Assembly: GCA_007128005.1 (NCBI GenBank)
Contig: SKYF01000165.1
Coordinates: 1-44,419 of the forward strand
DNA from: Bdellovibrionales bacterium
GTDB taxonomy: Bacteria > Bdellovibrionota > Bdellovibrionia > Bdellovibrionales > UBA1609
Length of the DNA: 44,419 bases
Reading direction: 5' to 3'
Made by a program: the position numbers and the translations under genes. The notes beneath the pieces were generated by a model. It did not search any database. It worked only from the letters and a program-made list of their open reading frames with translations, and was not told the origin of the DNA. Shown piece by piece: positions 17,336 through 25,406 of the stretch. Position 1 is the stretch's first letter. Each line of letters opens with the position of its first letter.

Positions 17336-17338
17336 AAA
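17319..17338. promoter_or_regulatory. CRP/FNR-like palindrome over the ABC ATPase start codon
   Basis: TTTGTGAT-TTTG-ATCACAAA is a perfect palindrome with 8-bp arms and contains TGTGA-N6-TCACA, the CRP half-site spacing. It covers the GTG start of the ABC ATPase gene and lies 120 bp before crtE. Binding there could block the exporter genes or act on the crt promoter, but part of the sequence also encodes the conserved IKITN residues, so chance is possible. Confidence 0.4.
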
Positions 17339-17457
17339 ACGAACTCCCAAAGACAAGTTTCAACCATTGAAGCTCCCAAGAACAAAAATGTCATGAAAAA
17401 AAGTTGGACATTCCCATGATTTTGAATAGCCTATGAGACCAGTTTTGGGGGGGTGGG

Positions 17458-18507
17458 ATGTCTGAAACCTGGAGTTCATTCAGTGGAGCTGGTGAGCCTG
17501 AATTTAAAGGCTTGGTTTTGGATCAAGTCGAAGAACTTATGGCGGACAGTCTTCATCGACTCAAGACCCATCGTTTGGCCCAACTCAGCCTTGAGCATTT
17601 AAGCTCAGGAGGCCGGCGATTGAGAGCTCGACTGGCTCTGGATGTGGGCAAAGCCCTAGGCGTAGAGACTCACCTCAATGTGTCATGGGCTGCTGCCTGT
17701 GAGCTTCTTCACAATGCCACTTTGGTATTAGACGACATTCAAGATCAAGATGAGGAAAGACGTGGGCAGCCCACTTTGTGGGCTAAGCACGGCTTGCCTG
17801 CAGCCCTCAATGTGGGAGAGCTGCTTTTGATGCTTCCCCATTGGATCATCAAGCAGATGCATCTGCCTGCGGAGAGACAAGTTGAGCTGTTGGGAAAAAT
17901 GACTGACACCTGCATCTGCCTGGTCTCTGGACAGATGGATGAGACCACGCTTCAAGATCAACTGGAGAGGGTTGACCTTTGGCAGAGTTACTTAGAGGCA
18001 ATCAGTGGAAAAACTTCCCCCCTTTTTGAGCTCCCTGTTTGGGGAAATGTCTTTATTGCAACGGGGGATGTCGCCCTCGCCCAGCGCTGGGCACAACCCT
18101 TTCGTCACTTTGGCGTCGTCTTTCAACTGGCTGATGATCTGGCGGATGTTTTGGGAAAAAAGGAAGGACGCAGGCGGGGGGCTGACCTCATGGAGGGCAA
18201 AGTGTCTGCCTTAATTCCTCTCTATCTCAAAGATCGACCCGAAAAGACGCAGGAGCTAAAGCGGTTCCTGCAAACAGATCGAGGACAATTGGATACTAAG
18301 ATCATCAATTATTGGCTGGAGGAATTCGAATCCCAGGGAATCTTTGATGAGCTTCATGCTCGAATACTCTACTGGCTCAAATCATTTGGACAGAGTTCGC
18401 TTCGCCAGGAGCAGCCAGAGGTCTATCAAATAGGTGTTTTTTACCTTCGCCAAGTTTTATCAACTTTTGGTTACAGTCAGGATGAGGATTTTTATGGCAT
18501 TTTATAA
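17458..18507 (+). CDS. crtE: Polyprenyl synthetase, probably geranylgeranyl diphosphate synthase
   Basis: Condenses IPP with allylic diphosphates to supply the C20 precursor of carotenoids. 349 residues. GGRRLR (51-56) precedes the first Asp-rich motif DDIQD (92-96), and the second, DDLAD, is at 226-230 within FQLADDLAD. The ATG follows a run of G (GGGGGGGTGGG), an unusual but usable ribosome binding site. It is the first gene of a four-gene operon: its last 14 bases overlap the crtI start. Chain length cannot be read with certainty, but the next gene products use C20 units. Cytoplasmic or membrane-associated. Confidence 0.88.
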   Translation: MSETWSSFSGAGEPEFKGLVLDQVEELMADSLHRLKTHRLAQLSLEHLSSGGRRLRARLALDVGKALGVETHLNVSWAAACELLHNATLVLDDIQDQDEERRGQPTLWAKHGLPAALNVGELLLMLPHWIIKQMHLPAERQVELLGKMTDTCICLVSGQMDETTLQDQLERVDLWQSYLEAISGKTSPLFELPVWGNVFIATGDVALAQRWAQPFRHFGVVFQLADDLADVLGKKEGRRRGADLMEGKVSALIPLYLKDRPEKTQELKRFLQTDRGQLDTKIINYWLEEFESQGIFDELHARILYWLKSFGQSSLRQEQPEVYQIGVFYLRQVLSTFGYSQDEDFYGIL

Positions 18508-20098
18508 TACTGAGTTTCAAGCTGAATTTGGAAAGAGTTCTACGCGAGCAGTTGTTATTGGGACTGGTTTTGGCGGGCTAGCTGCAGCGATCCGGCTGAG
18601 GGCAAAGGGCTATCAGGTCACCATGGTCGAAGGGACTGACCAGCCGGGGGGAAGAGCATCTGTTTTTAAAAGAGATGGTTTTACTTTTGATGCCGGACCA
18701 ACCGTGATCACGGCTCCCTACCTTCTTCAAGAGCTGTTTACTTTATTGGGAGAGGACTGGCAGGAGTTTTTTTCTCTAGTTCCGATTGATCCCTTTTACC
18801 GGATTGTCTTTCATGACGGCAGTCACTTTGACTATGTGGGTGAGGAGGACAGAATTTTAGAGAACATCCGCAGTCTTAGCCCTCAGGATGTCGATGGCTA
18901 CCGTAAACTTGCTGAGCATTCCCGGCGTATTTTTGACGTAGGCTATACAAAGCTTGCAGATAAACCCTTTGAGAAATGGACAGATATGCTCAAAGTGGCT
19001 CCTGATATGATTCGCCTGCAGAACTATCAGAGCGTTTACGGTCTGGTCAGTCGATATATCAAAGACGAAAGGCTGCGTCAGGCCTTTAGCTTCGAGCCCT
19101 TATTGGTGGGAGGAAACCCATTTACTACAACTAGTATTTACTTATTGATTCATTGGCTTGAGAGAAAGTGGGGAGTGTGGTTTGTAAAGGGAGGCACAAC
19201 TGCTTTGGTGCAATCCATGGTGAGGCTGTTAAAAAAGCATCATGTAGACATTCAGTTGAGCTCTCCCGTACATAAAATTCGCGTTGAAAAAGGGAAGGTC
19301 CAAGGAGTTGAAATTGAGGATGGTCGATTTATTCCCGCTGATCTTGTGGTGTCCAATGCAGACCCCATGAGAGTGTATGGGCAGATGATTGATACTCAAT
19401 GGCTGAAAAAGCACAGTCCAAGGAGACTGGCCCGGAAAAAGGCTTCGATGAGTCTATTTGTAGCTTATTTTGGAGCAAAAAAGACTTATCCGGACTTAGC
19501 TCATCACACAATTCTGTTGGGGCCGCGATACAAGGGTCTGCTTAAGGACATCTTCTCTAAAAGGGTTTTGGCGGATGATTTTAGCCTCTATCTTCATGCG
19601 CCCACCCGCACGGATGCCTCTCTGGCTCCCGAGGGCCACGAGTGTTTTTACGTGCTGTCGCCTGTACCCAACAACCTTAGTGGGATCAATTGGCAAGAAG
19701 AGGGAGAGAGATACTGTGAAAAGATTTTCAATTGGCTGGACAAAAACCATTTGCCCGGTTTGAAGGCCAATCTCATTTCAACATCCTTTGTCTCGCCCGA
19801 CTATTTTGAAAGGAACCTGCGCTCTCACCAGGGGTCCGGTTTTGGTTTAGAGCCAAATTTTCGTCAGTCAGCTTATTTTAGATTTCACAACCGCTCAGAG
19901 GATGTGGAGGGCTTGTACTTTGTGGGAGCCAGCACTCATCCGGGGGCGGGAGTTCCTGGGGTGTTGAACTCGGCCCGGCTTTTGGACAGACTGATTCCGC
20001 AGGTTCAGGATTTAGGGAGATCAACCTTCCGAGGAGCAGCGGATGCTGTTCAAGAAATGGGTGGACCAAAGAGGGGAGATGAGCTTGCAGCCCCGTGA
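18494..20098 (+). CDS. crtI: Phytoene desaturase (CrtI type)
   Basis: FAD-dependent desaturase converting phytoene towards lycopene. The start is placed at ATG 18494, where GAGG lies six to seven bases upstream, giving 534 residues; the track start 60 bases earlier lies inside crtE. The N-terminal dinucleotide-binding motif VVIGTGFGGLAAA is followed by PGGRAS and DAGPTVI, and the C-terminal family signature GASTHPGAGVPGV is intact. It overlaps crtE by 14 bp and crtB by up to 56 bp. The number of desaturation steps cannot be deduced, but context (lycopene cyclase) favours lycopene as product. Confidence 0.93.
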   Translation: MAFYNTEFQAEFGKSSTRAVVIGTGFGGLAAAIRLRAKGYQVTMVEGTDQPGGRASVFKRDGFTFDAGPTVITAPYLLQELFTLLGEDWQEFFSLVPIDPFYRIVFHDGSHFDYVGEEDRILENIRSLSPQDVDGYRKLAEHSRRIFDVGYTKLADKPFEKWTDMLKVAPDMIRLQNYQSVYGLVSRYIKDERLRQAFSFEPLLVGGNPFTTTSIYLLIHWLERKWGVWFVKGGTTALVQSMVRLLKKHHVDIQLSSPVHKIRVEKGKVQGVEIEDGRFIPADLVVSNADPMRVYGQMIDTQWLKKHSPRRLARKKASMSLFVAYFGAKKTYPDLAHHTILLGPRYKGLLKDIFSKRVLADDFSLYLHAPTRTDASLAPEGHECFYVLSPVPNNLSGINWQEEGERYCEKIFNWLDKNHLPGLKANLISTSFVSPDYFERNLRSHQGSGFGLEPNFRQSAYFRFHNRSEDVEGLYFVGASTHPGAGVPGVLNSARLLDRLIPQVQDLGRSTFRGAADAVQEMGGPKRGDELAAP

Positions 20099-20984
20099 AA
20101 TTATGGCCCATCATGCGAAGTCCTTTTATTGGGCTTCGCAGTTCTTGTCCCCAGTGACTTTTGACCGAGTGGCCAGTCTCTATAGCTTTTGTCGCCACAT
20201 TGACGATGCGGTCGATAGGAACAGCCTTGAGGAGGGGCAGCGCCAGTTGACTCAGATTGGGGCTGAGATGCAGGGCCTTGAAGTGCCGCGAGCAGAGGTC
20301 AGAGCTCTATTGGATTTGATGGTGGAGACGAAAATTCCTGTGGAGTGGCCTCTTCAGCTCTGGTTAGGAGCAGAGTCGGACTTGACGGGTGTGGATATCC
20401 AAACTGAGGCAGACCTCCTAGTGTACTCCTACCGGGTGGCCGGAGTTGTAGGCCTGATGATGTGCCCTCTTTTAGGAGTTTATGATCGCAGAGCTTGGCC
20501 TTTTGCCATTGACTTGGGAATTGCCATGCAGCTGACCAATATTTGCCGAGATGTGGGAGAGGATGCGGAGATAGGGCGCAATTATCTTCCTGCGGAGTGG
20601 TGGCAGTTATCCGCAGGCAGATATCCTACTGTTGCCGATTTGGTTCCAAGAGCTGTGAATCTGGCTGAGATTTATTATGAAAGTGGACGACAAGGCTACC
20701 CCTTTATTCCCTGGCGGGAAAGGTTGGCAATTGCGGTGGCAGCTCGTGTTTATAGAGGTATAGGCCTTAAGGTTCTCAAGGACCCAGGTCAGGTCATGTC
20801 TAAGAGAGTTTATTTGACGAAGTGGGAAAAAATTTATTGGACTTTAGTTGGGCTCAAGGATTTTTTTGTGAGTTTGAGGCAAAGTGGGGTTGGGCAAGCA
20901 AGAGCCCATCAACAGCATTTGCATAAGACTTTGAGGAATCTTCCAGGAGTGGTCGAAGACAAACCAGTAGGAGTGCAGCTATGA
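20043..20984 (+). CDS. crtB: Phytoene synthase
   Basis: Head-to-head condensation of two geranylgeranyl diphosphates to phytoene. Both Asp-rich Mg-binding motifs are seen, DDAVD (54-58) and DVGED (170-174), with the squalene/phytoene synthase hallmark NICRDVGED. The chosen ATG has GAGGAG six bases upstream and gives 313 residues; an ATG at 20079 (MSLQPRE) would fit the family N-terminus equally well. The start lies inside crtI, and the stop overlaps the cyclase start (ATGA). Likely membrane-associated. Confidence 0.93.
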   Translation: MLFKKWVDQRGEMSLQPREIMAHHAKSFYWASQFLSPVTFDRVASLYSFCRHIDDAVDRNSLEEGQRQLTQIGAEMQGLEVPRAEVRALLDLMVETKIPVEWPLQLWLGAESDLTGVDIQTEADLLVYSYRVAGVVGLMMCPLLGVYDRRAWPFAIDLGIAMQLTNICRDVGEDAEIGRNYLPAEWWQLSAGRYPTVADLVPRAVNLAEIYYESGRQGYPFIPWRERLAIAVAARVYRGIGLKVLKDPGQVMSKRVYLTKWEKIYWTLVGLKDFFVSLRQSGVGQARAHQQHLHKTLRNLPGVVEDKPVGVQL

Positions 20985-21742
20985 CCTATGCTCAGTTTCA
21001 TCTTGTGTTCACAGTGCCTTTATTGGCCGTCCTATTTTTTTTGGCTCGTCGGACTTGGCAGCAACGGGAGGTTCAGTTTTTTTCAGGGCTGATATTTCTG
21101 AGCCTGATTGCCTTTGTCTATACCACTCCATGGGATAACTATTTGGTGTACAAAGGGGTATGGACCTATGAGCCACACAGAGTTTTAGCGGTGATTGGCT
21201 ACGTTCCCATTGAGGAGTATGCCTTTTTTATTCTGCAGACACTCATTACGGGAGTGGCTCTTTGGCTGCTGCGGCACCACTGGCGGGCGAGGACCCTGAA
21301 GCGACTCGTTGTATCCTCCTTTTTTATAAAATCCCTAGGGGTGGCCGTTTATTTGGGGGCGGCTTTACTAGGGGTTTTTCTATGGGGTCAGGAGTCCTGG
21401 ACCTATCTGTCCTTGATTTTGGTTTGGGCCTATCCAGTCTTGGCTTTTCAATGGGCCTATGGGGGAGACCAATTGGTCAAGGATTGGCCCTACTTTGTTG
21501 TGGGTGTTGGAGTTACGACTCTTTACTTTTGTATCGCCGATGCCATTGCAATTGGTTTAGGTGTATGGGAGATATCGACTCAATGGACATCGGGATGGGC
21601 CATTGGAATTCTGCCCTTTGAAGAGGCGTTTTTCTTTTTCACCACCAATTTATTAGTTGTGCAAGGTCTGTGGCTATTTTGGTGGGCCTGGGATCAAGGT
21701 AAAATCCCTGGTCAAGGCGAGCTTGTGAGGAAGCTCGCCTGA
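20981..21742 (+). CDS. crtYcd: Lycopene cyclase, fused CrtYc-CrtYd type
   Basis: 253-residue membrane protein built of two homologous halves, each about 100 residues with three or more membrane helices. The half-signatures are PWDNYLVYKGVW..PIEEYAFF in the first and GVWEIS..LPFEEAFFF in the second; PxEE is typical of this heterodimeric-type cyclase. In Gram-positive bacteria the halves are separate (CrtYc, CrtYd); fused forms occur in some other bacteria, archaea and fungi. Product would be beta- or gamma-carotene. No hydroxylase, ketolase or glycosyltransferase follows in the window. The final codons form a 9-bp perfect hairpin. Confidence 0.88.
   Translation: MTYAQFHLVFTVPLLAVLFFLARRTWQQREVQFFSGLIFLSLIAFVYTTPWDNYLVYKGVWTYEPHRVLAVIGYVPIEEYAFFILQTLITGVALWLLRHHWRARTLKRLVVSSFFIKSLGVAVYLGAALLGVFLWGQESWTYLSLILVWAYPVLAFQWAYGGDQLVKDWPYFVVGVGVTTLYFCIADAIAIGLGVWEISTQWTSGWAIGILPFEEAFFFFTTNLLVVQGLWLFWWAWDQGKIPGQGELVRKLA
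21716..21739 (+). terminator. GC-rich hairpin at the end of the crt operon
   Basis: GGCGAGCTT-GTGAGG-AAGCTCGCC, a 9-bp perfect stem ending at the cyclase stop codon. There is no T-run, so it may stabilise the mRNA 3' end or act with a termination factor and not as a classical intrinsic terminator. Confidence 0.4.
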
Positions 21743-21778
21743 GTGAGGCCACTGCCCCTGACTGTGCTGTGGACCACC

Positions 21779-22582
21779 TCAATCCAAAGAGCACAGGAAC
21801 TCGACTGTTGTAGCCAGAGCCTGTTCTACAAGATCTCTTTGCGTGAACATCAGGCGGTCAGCAGAATACTCTAAATCCGGGCCAAGAGGAGACCAATCCC
21901 CCGCCCTTCTGAGGAGAGCCTCAATTTCCAAAGCACGAGCCTCTGCATCCGGAGAAAATTCAGGGGGCAGATGATAGGAGCGGATGAGTTCCATAAGGTT
22001 AACATAAAGGGCAACCCAGGCCACACCTCGGACCATTGTTCCTCTTACTCTTCCTCCTCCGTAGATCTGAGGGTAGTGATGGAGGGCTTGCACCAGGATT
22101 ACTGAACCCATGGTCTTAAAGGCAGGGCCAATTCCTTGAGCCAACCTTTGCGAGCTCCGCGAGCTCTCCCCGGCTTCCTGAAGGCGGTCCAGCTCTTCTG
22201 TGAGGAGATTTGCGTAGGCCACATTCACACTGGGAAAGTAATCCAGGGGGAGCCACCGGTCACTGAGCCAGGAGCATTGAAAGTCTTCATAACTCGAAAC
22301 TAAAGAGGCCCTGGGGTATTCGCCGCTAGACTCGCAGATTGCGTAGTTAAAGAACTCGTCACGTAGATGCAAAATCAGACTGCGGCGAGTTCTCTGTAAA
22401 GAGGAGGTGTTGTAAAACTGAGCCTGCTGAAGCTGGGTTTGAGCTGGACTGTGAATCCAGTCATCTTGGGAGGGGCAGAGAACAAAATCCATCTCTTTAG
22501 CGTCGGCCTGAGCAGCGGGGCTGACATTGAAAAGACAAAAAATGCTAAAAGCCAAGTAAGAGGCTAGACTTTGCAACTTCAC
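21779..22582 (-). CDS. Hypothetical secreted protein
   Basis: Unrecognised. The start is moved to the GTG that gives MKLQSLASYLAFSIF, a clean signal peptide with probable cleavage after AQA; the track's TTG is 18 bases earlier and has no ribosome binding site. Mature protein of about 240 residues with four or more Cys (LCPSQ, AICESS, QCSWLS, FLCSLD), which could form disulfides in the periplasm, and a mostly helical C-terminal half. It converges on the crt operon with 36 bp between, and is divergent from another secreted protein gene. No enzyme motif seen. Confidence 0.68.
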   Translation of the reverse strand: MKLQSLASYLAFSIFCLFNVSPAAQADAKEMDFVLCPSQDDWIHSPAQTQLQQAQFYNTSSLQRTRRSLILHLRDEFFNYAICESSGEYPRASLVSSYEDFQCSWLSDRWLPLDYFPSVNVAYANLLTEELDRLQEAGESSRSSQRLAQGIGPAFKTMGSVILVQALHHYPQIYGGGRVRGTMVRGVAWVALYVNLMELIRSYHLPPEFSPDAEARALEIEALLRRAGDWSPLGPDLEYSADRLMFTQRDLVEQALATTVEFLCSLD

Positions 22583-22741
22583 AACTTCAGCCCTAGCCAA
22601 TGTGGCAAGGGGAATCTAGTTTTTTATTTGATTTGTAGAAAATACCTGGGGCCCGATGGGCCCACATCGAAAACTCTATGCATTGTCAGGCAGAGAGGTC
22701 TTTCGTAACTTCTCAGGGCAACAAATTAACGAGGGGGGCTT

Positions 22742-23851
22742 ATGTCCATAGGATTATTTTTTAATCGGGTTTTCATTCTGAGTGGAATTCTTTTTTTTGC
22801 TACTGGGGTTCAAGCCAAGCAGCTGGATTATAGGGGGGGATTTGTTGAGTACTCTGAACCCACTTATCTATTTTGTGATGGCAATGTGGAATTGGCCGAA
22901 CACTTGGCTCGGGGAGCAATCACGTCCCTGCAAAACATCCTTTTAGAGATCAATGAGCGCCATCCCATTCCTGATCTGGTGATGGACTATGACACCATTG
23001 TTCAGATGGACCGCCATGAGGATGAGATTGTCAGGTCAGTGGGCCGAATCAATGAGTTTATCGCAAAACAGAGGGAGCGCCGAGGGGGAGAGTGGGGTTG
23101 GCATCAACTCTGTCCGAAGGCCCTGGTGGTGGTCGGGGGGGCCAGCTTTGGCAAAAAGAGCTTTCTTGTGGCTCCTGGAGGCTCCGTAGCCATTGGTCTT
23201 GTAGTTATGCCCACCATAAAGTCGCGCTACGATAGTCGCACGGGAGAGTTTTTAGGTGCCTACTTCTCACCTGAGATGGCCATCGTGGGTTGGCCCAATG
23301 CCGATATTGGGTTGGGTATTGGTGAGAAGACATCTTCGGGCCGACTTTTTGGTGGATTTATTTGGGACATTGAGGATGTGATGGCGAAAGCTGAAGACTT
23401 TCACGGCTTTGCCATGGGTGGATCTGGAACGGCTGCAGGCCTACCCAGCCGCTTAGTTTCCTTGCCGATTCTCTCCGGCCTGAACACCTTCCTGGCGGGG
23501 CGTGGGGTGAATGTGAAGCTCGGTGGGGTCAAGCAGGTGTCTCGAGCTTCTGAGGCTCAGGTTGAGTTTGCTTATCTTCTATTTGGATCTAATCTCTCCA
23601 AGTTTACTCAGCCTCCAAGAGTTCGCTTTGAATCCCATGTCAACATCGCCTCAGTTCTATCTTTTGATAGTTTAATCAAAATGTTAGGCACTGCGGTTGT
23701 GGACTCAAGTCGACGCCAGGAGCAGGCTATTCAGGATGCCATTCGAAGAGCTGTTGAAGATGCACTGATTGACCCCGATATGCAACCCCGGCCTCCTGGT
23801 CGGGGAACGACAAATCCCCCAAGGCGAGGGGTGCAGGCGGAAGCTGAATGA
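22742..23851 (+). CDS. Hypothetical secreted protein
   Basis: 369 residues, unrecognised. A signal peptide (FILSGILFFATGVQA, cleavage likely after QA) precedes a mature region that contains long Gly-rich, beta-like stretches (VVVGGASFGKKSFLVAPGG, GWPNADIGLGIG), and a C-terminal helical then Pro/Arg-rich tail (RPPGRGTTNPPRRG). GAGG lies a few bases before the ATG. The beta-rich middle could be an outer-membrane or lipid-associated domain, but it has no C-terminal aromatic residue typical of a porin. Its neighbour upstream on the other strand is also secreted and they share a 159-bp intergenic region. Confidence 0.7.
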   Translation: MSIGLFFNRVFILSGILFFATGVQAKQLDYRGGFVEYSEPTYLFCDGNVELAEHLARGAITSLQNILLEINERHPIPDLVMDYDTIVQMDRHEDEIVRSVGRINEFIAKQRERRGGEWGWHQLCPKALVVVGGASFGKKSFLVAPGGSVAIGLVVMPTIKSRYDSRTGEFLGAYFSPEMAIVGWPNADIGLGIGEKTSSGRLFGGFIWDIEDVMAKAEDFHGFAMGGSGTAAGLPSRLVSLPILSGLNTFLAGRGVNVKLGGVKQVSRASEAQVEFAYLLFGSNLSKFTQPPRVRFESHVNIASVLSFDSLIKMLGTAVVDSSRRQEQAIQDAIRRAVEDALIDPDMQPRPPGRGTTNPPRRGVQAEAE

Positions 23852-23913
23852 TGCACTGAGTTCATGACAGCAAATAGCTTCTTTGTTAGCCTCGTTCCTT
23901 TAAGGAGGAAGTT

Positions 23914-24597
23914 ATGAGTTTCAAATGGATTTCTTTGTTAGGATTAGTGGCTCTTGTAGGTTGCACGGCTCAGGTGAGTGACGATCAGCTCAGGCAGTGG
24001 GTGATGGACAACCCCGAAGTGATTATGGACTCAGTCATGGCTTATCAGAGAGCCGAACAGGAGAGAAACCAGCCTCAGCCAGCTATGGTGAGCGAGTTTC
24101 GCAGACAGCTCTTTGAAAGCGCCTCAAGTCCTGTTGCAGGAAACCCCAAGGGCAAAGTGGAAGTGGCCTACTTCTTTGATTTCAACTGTGGTCACTGTGC
24201 TCGGCAAAGTGAGACGATCAACGCGGTTATCGAGGCCAACAATGACGTAAAAGTCGTCTATAAGAACTTTCCTGTTCTGGGGCCCTCATCTGAGCTTGCA
24301 GCTCGAGCCGCTTTGGCCGCTCACCAGCAAAACAAGTTTAAAGAGTTTTATTCTGAAGTTTATAAGACTCGTGAGAGAAGTCCAGATGCTTTTAAAGCCA
24401 TCGCTTCCCGTCTGGGCCTGGACGTGGCCAAGTGGGAACAGGACATGGACTCTGACAAGGTAAACCAAGAGCTTCAGGCAACCCGAGACCTGGCCCAGAA
24501 GATGAAGATTGGCGGGACACCATTTTTGGCCATTGCTCCCGACAAGGTCTTCCCTGGGCGGGTGGATGAGCTAAAAGCTGTCATTGAGAACCTCTAA
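23914..24597 (+). CDS. DsbA-like thiol-disulfide oxidoreductase lipoprotein
   Basis: 227 residues. Lipobox LVGC with Cys17 as lipidation site; a short helical segment, then a thioredoxin/DsbA fold with redox motif CGHC at 92-95 and the cis-Pro loop GGTPFL (Pro203). CGHC is more oxidising than thioredoxin CGPC. The N-terminal helical part and overall layout resemble Com1/BdbD-type DsbA proteins. It should form or exchange disulfides in secreted proteins, which fits the Cys-containing secreted neighbours. AAGGAGG lies upstream of the ATG. A weak hairpin with T-run follows the stop. Confidence 0.9.
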   Translation: MSFKWISLLGLVALVGCTAQVSDDQLRQWVMDNPEVIMDSVMAYQRAEQERNQPQPAMVSEFRRQLFESASSPVAGNPKGKVEVAYFFDFNCGHCARQSETINAVIEANNDVKVVYKNFPVLGPSSELAARAALAAHQQNKFKEFYSEVYKTRERSPDAFKAIASRLGLDVAKWEQDMDSDKVNQELQATRDLAQKMKIGGTPFLAIAPDKVFPGRVDELKAVIENL

Positions 24598-24629
24598 AAA
24601 CCAGTCAGTAAAAATGCCTGGCTTTTTTT
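24596..24629 (+). terminator. Candidate terminator after the DsbA-like lipoprotein
   Basis: CCAG..CTGG with flanking A-run and C-interrupted T-run (seven T). The GC core is only 4 bp, so the signal is weak. Confidence 0.4.
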
Positions 24630-24702
24630 GTCCGTGAGGCCCTTTTTTGTCACCTAAAGGGGCCTGAAATTGCTTCTAGAGTGTGAGAATTCCTTCTAAA
24701 TA

Positions 24703-24718
24703 TGGCACAGGCCTTGCT
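24703..24718 (+). promoter_or_regulatory. Sigma-54 (-24/-12) promoter
   Basis: TGGCAC-AGGCC-TTGCT: GG and GC are separated by exactly 10 bp, matching the RpoN consensus TGGCAC-N5-TTGCW at all the core positions. It lies about 40 bp before the coiled-coil gene's ATG, which puts the predicted transcript start near 24729, giving a leader of about 29 nt with AAGGA as ribosome binding site. An activator protein with an upstream enhancer would be required; none is encoded in the window. Confidence 0.8.
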
Positions 24719-24757
24719 GTACCAGTGGGAGTAGCAAAGCCCGAAAAGGAGTCTCTC

Positions 24758-25405
24758 ATGAAGAAGATTATTAGTTCCCTGAGTCTATTTTTAGCTGTGG
24801 TCTTTTCACTGCAAGTTCAAGCTAGGTCCATTGCCAGCATCCATGAGTTGGATTTTGACCTGGAGGCAGAAGAAATGCAGTTTTTTGATGCTCAGAAGCT
24901 CGAGGAAAGAGCTCGAGAGGAGGCCCTTGCTCTGGAGAGGGAGGCGGCCCGTCTGGAGAGAGAGATTAAGCGCTCTGAGCAAGAGAGAGGGCGGATTGGA
25001 ACCCGAGTTCAGAGGCTATCTCAACGCTACGATCAGAGCCTGGCAGTGTATCAACGCGTAGAGAAGAGGGCTCAGGCAGAGGAGCGCAGGTTGCGTCAGG
25101 CAGAGGCAGAGTTGAATAAAGTAGAAGCTCAAGTGGATAAGGTTGAGGCCCAGGCCATTCAGGCCAGAGAGCGACGTCAGGCCGCCGAGCAACGCATTGC
25201 TCAGGCTGAGCGGCGGACCGTTCAGCTTTACAAGCGTTTAGAGCAACTTAAGCGCCAACTGCAGGAGGAGCAGCAGCGGGCTCAGTCTCTGGGTCAAAGA
25301 GAGCAGCGGATTGAAAGGGAAAATCAGAGAGTTTCCCAACTGGTTGAAAGAGAGCGGCAGAAGCTTAACTTCTATTCCGAATCCGCTTTCGATAACTGGC
25401 AGTAA
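24758..25405 (+). CDS. Secreted coiled-coil protein
   Basis: 215 residues from the ATG with AAGGA seven bases upstream; the track start 75 bases earlier lies upstream of and inside the sigma-54 promoter and would not be transcribed in full. A signal peptide (ISSLSLFLAVVFSLQ, cleavage after VQA) is followed by an almost unbroken charged coiled coil from about residue 45 to 205, rich in Glu, Arg, Gln and Ala with heptad-like periodicity. There is no Cys in the mature part. Probably a periplasmic rod or scaffold. Its dedicated sigma-54 promoter suggests stage- or stress-dependent expression. It ends 1 bp from the convergent rnhA stop. Confidence 0.8.
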   Translation: MKKIISSLSLFLAVVFSLQVQARSIASIHELDFDLEAEEMQFFDAQKLEERAREEALALEREAARLEREIKRSEQERGRIGTRVQRLSQRYDQSLAVYQRVEKRAQAEERRLRQAEAELNKVEAQVDKVEAQAIQARERRQAAEQRIAQAERRTVQLYKRLEQLKRQLQEEQQRAQSLGQREQRIERENQRVSQLVERERQKLNFYSESAFDNWQ

Positions 25406-25406
25406 T

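Noticed and set aside
17404-17445. Promoter for crtE (TTGGAC and a downstream -10)
   Set aside because: The -10 candidates do not match well at an acceptable spacing, so no promoter was annotated.
22645-22680. GGGCCC-GAT-GGGCCC hairpins in the secreted-protein intergenic region
   Set aside because: GGGCCC is itself palindromic and there is no T-run; alternative overlapping folds exist, so no function was assigned.
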